54,832 nucleotides of DNA from Chitinophagaceae bacterium. Its GTDB lineage: Bacteria; Bacteroidota; Bacteroidia; Chitinophagales; Chitinophagaceae. The translations under genes and the position numbers were made by a program. Each line of letters starts with the position of its first letter. Position 1 is the stretch's first letter. The notes beneath the pieces are model-generated. The model did no database searches, had not been told where the DNA came from, and saw only the letters and a program-made list of their open reading frames with translations. The stretch is taken from assembly GCA_025934485.1 (NCBI GenBank), contig JAICXX010000022.1, forward strand, positions 1 through 54,832, in the 5' to 3' direction. Shown piece after piece: positions 54,365 through 54,832 of this stretch.

Positions 54365-54832
54365 ATGAGCAACGAAGCAACATTACACGGGCATACTGAA
54401 GTGGGTACCTCTCACGACGTGCATCATGATGAGCACGGAACCCATGAACACCACCAGACCTTCATCACCAAGTACGTGTTCAGCCAGGATCATAAGATGA
54501 TCTGCAAGCAGTTCCTGATCACGGGGATGATCTGGGCGATCATCGGGGGCCTGATGTCCGTACTCTTCCGCCTGCAATTGGGTTATCCGGATGCGCACTT
54601 CAAGTTCCTGGAGGACATCCTGGGTAGCAAATGGGCCAAAGGCGGTCAGATCCAACCCGAATTCTATTATGCCCTGGTGACCATGCATGGTACCATCCTG
54701 GTATTCTTTGTACTCACGGGTGGTCTTAGCGGTACCTTCGCCAACTTCCTTATTCCGCTGCAGATCGGCGCCCGCGATATGGCTTCGCCGATGCTCAATA
54801 TGCTGTCCTACTGGTTCTTCTTCTCGGCCAGC
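54365..54832 (+). CDS. coxA: Cytochrome c oxidase subunit I, 5' part
   Basis: The first 156 codons; the gene runs off the window end. It opens with a His-rich soluble stretch (HGHTEVGTSHDVHHDEHGT, then HEHHQ) before the first helix (ITGMIWAIIGGLMSVLF). The low-spin haem ligand His is in ALVTMHGTILVFFVLTGGL, and the following IPLQIGARDMASPMLN is typical of subunit I. The start lies nine bases after coxB. The catalytic haem-copper residues are beyond the window. Confidence 0.95.
   Translation, partial: MSNEATLHGHTEVGTSHDVHHDEHGTHEHHQTFITKYVFSQDHKMICKQFLITGMIWAIIGGLMSVLFRLQLGYPDAHFKFLEDILGSKWAKGGQIQPEFYYALVTMHGTILVFFVLTGGLSGTFANFLIPLQIGARDMASPMLNMLSYWFFFSAS

Overview
The window reads as a chromosomal segment of a Bacteroidota bacterium, most likely family Chitinophagaceae. 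The reasons are the alternative complex III operon (actABCDEF) followed directly by cytochrome c oxidase genes, an IPExxxVDY-family protein, a TonB-receptor-like barrel with a carboxypeptidase-regulatory domain, a Rho factor with a long disordered insertion, and several promoters of the Bacteroidota type (TTTG, about 19 bases, TAnnTTTG). Family-level placement is inference from gene content, not from a phylogeny. Coding density is high, codon third positions favour G/C, and I see no prophage, integrase, insertion sequence, rRNA or CRISPR array.

Layout. 1-2.6 kb: tRNA-Phe and recQ (minus). 2.9-7.6 kb: a plus-strand run for sugar-nucleotide and general metabolism (kdsD, mannose-1-phosphate guanylyltransferase, a PolB-like exonuclease, a methionine-type aminotransferase, a HAD hydrolase). 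7.6-18.0 kb: minus-strand genes for iron uptake (feoB), a ComB-like phosphatase, an SRPBCC protein, gcvT, a PspC/PadR envelope-stress pair, a 2-oxoglutarate oxygenase and asnS. 18.3-20.2 kb: rho (plus). 20.3-22.4 kb: pterin dehydratase, IPExxxVDY protein and a secreted M28-type peptidase (minus). 22.6-30.4 kb: a SWIM/SNF2 helicase, a large outer-membrane barrel protein, a 59-codon orphan ORF and a small secreted protein (plus). 30.4-35.6 kb: a 1325-residue hybrid histidine kinase and mqnC (minus). 35.6-42.3 kb: a two-lobed aspartic protease with PDZ domain, an active/inactive M16 peptidase pair, a small membrane protein and a fused E1 2-oxoacid dehydrogenase (plus). 42.5-44.4 kb: two envelope or unknown proteins and purN (minus). 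44.7-54.8 kb: the respiratory operon actABCDEF-coxB-coxA, with coxA cut by the window end.

The respiratory operon is the functional centre. MqnC makes menaquinone by the futalosine route. ActB/C/F oxidise menaquinol, ActA/E carry electrons through c-type haems, and CoxB/CoxA reduce oxygen.

The most interesting non-coding signals are three. First, a three-copy structured repeat (7-bp triloop hairpin followed by CCGAAGGT and ATCATTAG), one copy of which lies inside the actE signal-peptide coding region. Second, a compact promoter / 11-codon ORF / terminator unit at 42.33-42.43 kb that could be a small RNA. Third, a dyad operator overlapping the padR promoter. Starts were moved to internal ATGs wherever the longest frame began at a weak or implausible codon.
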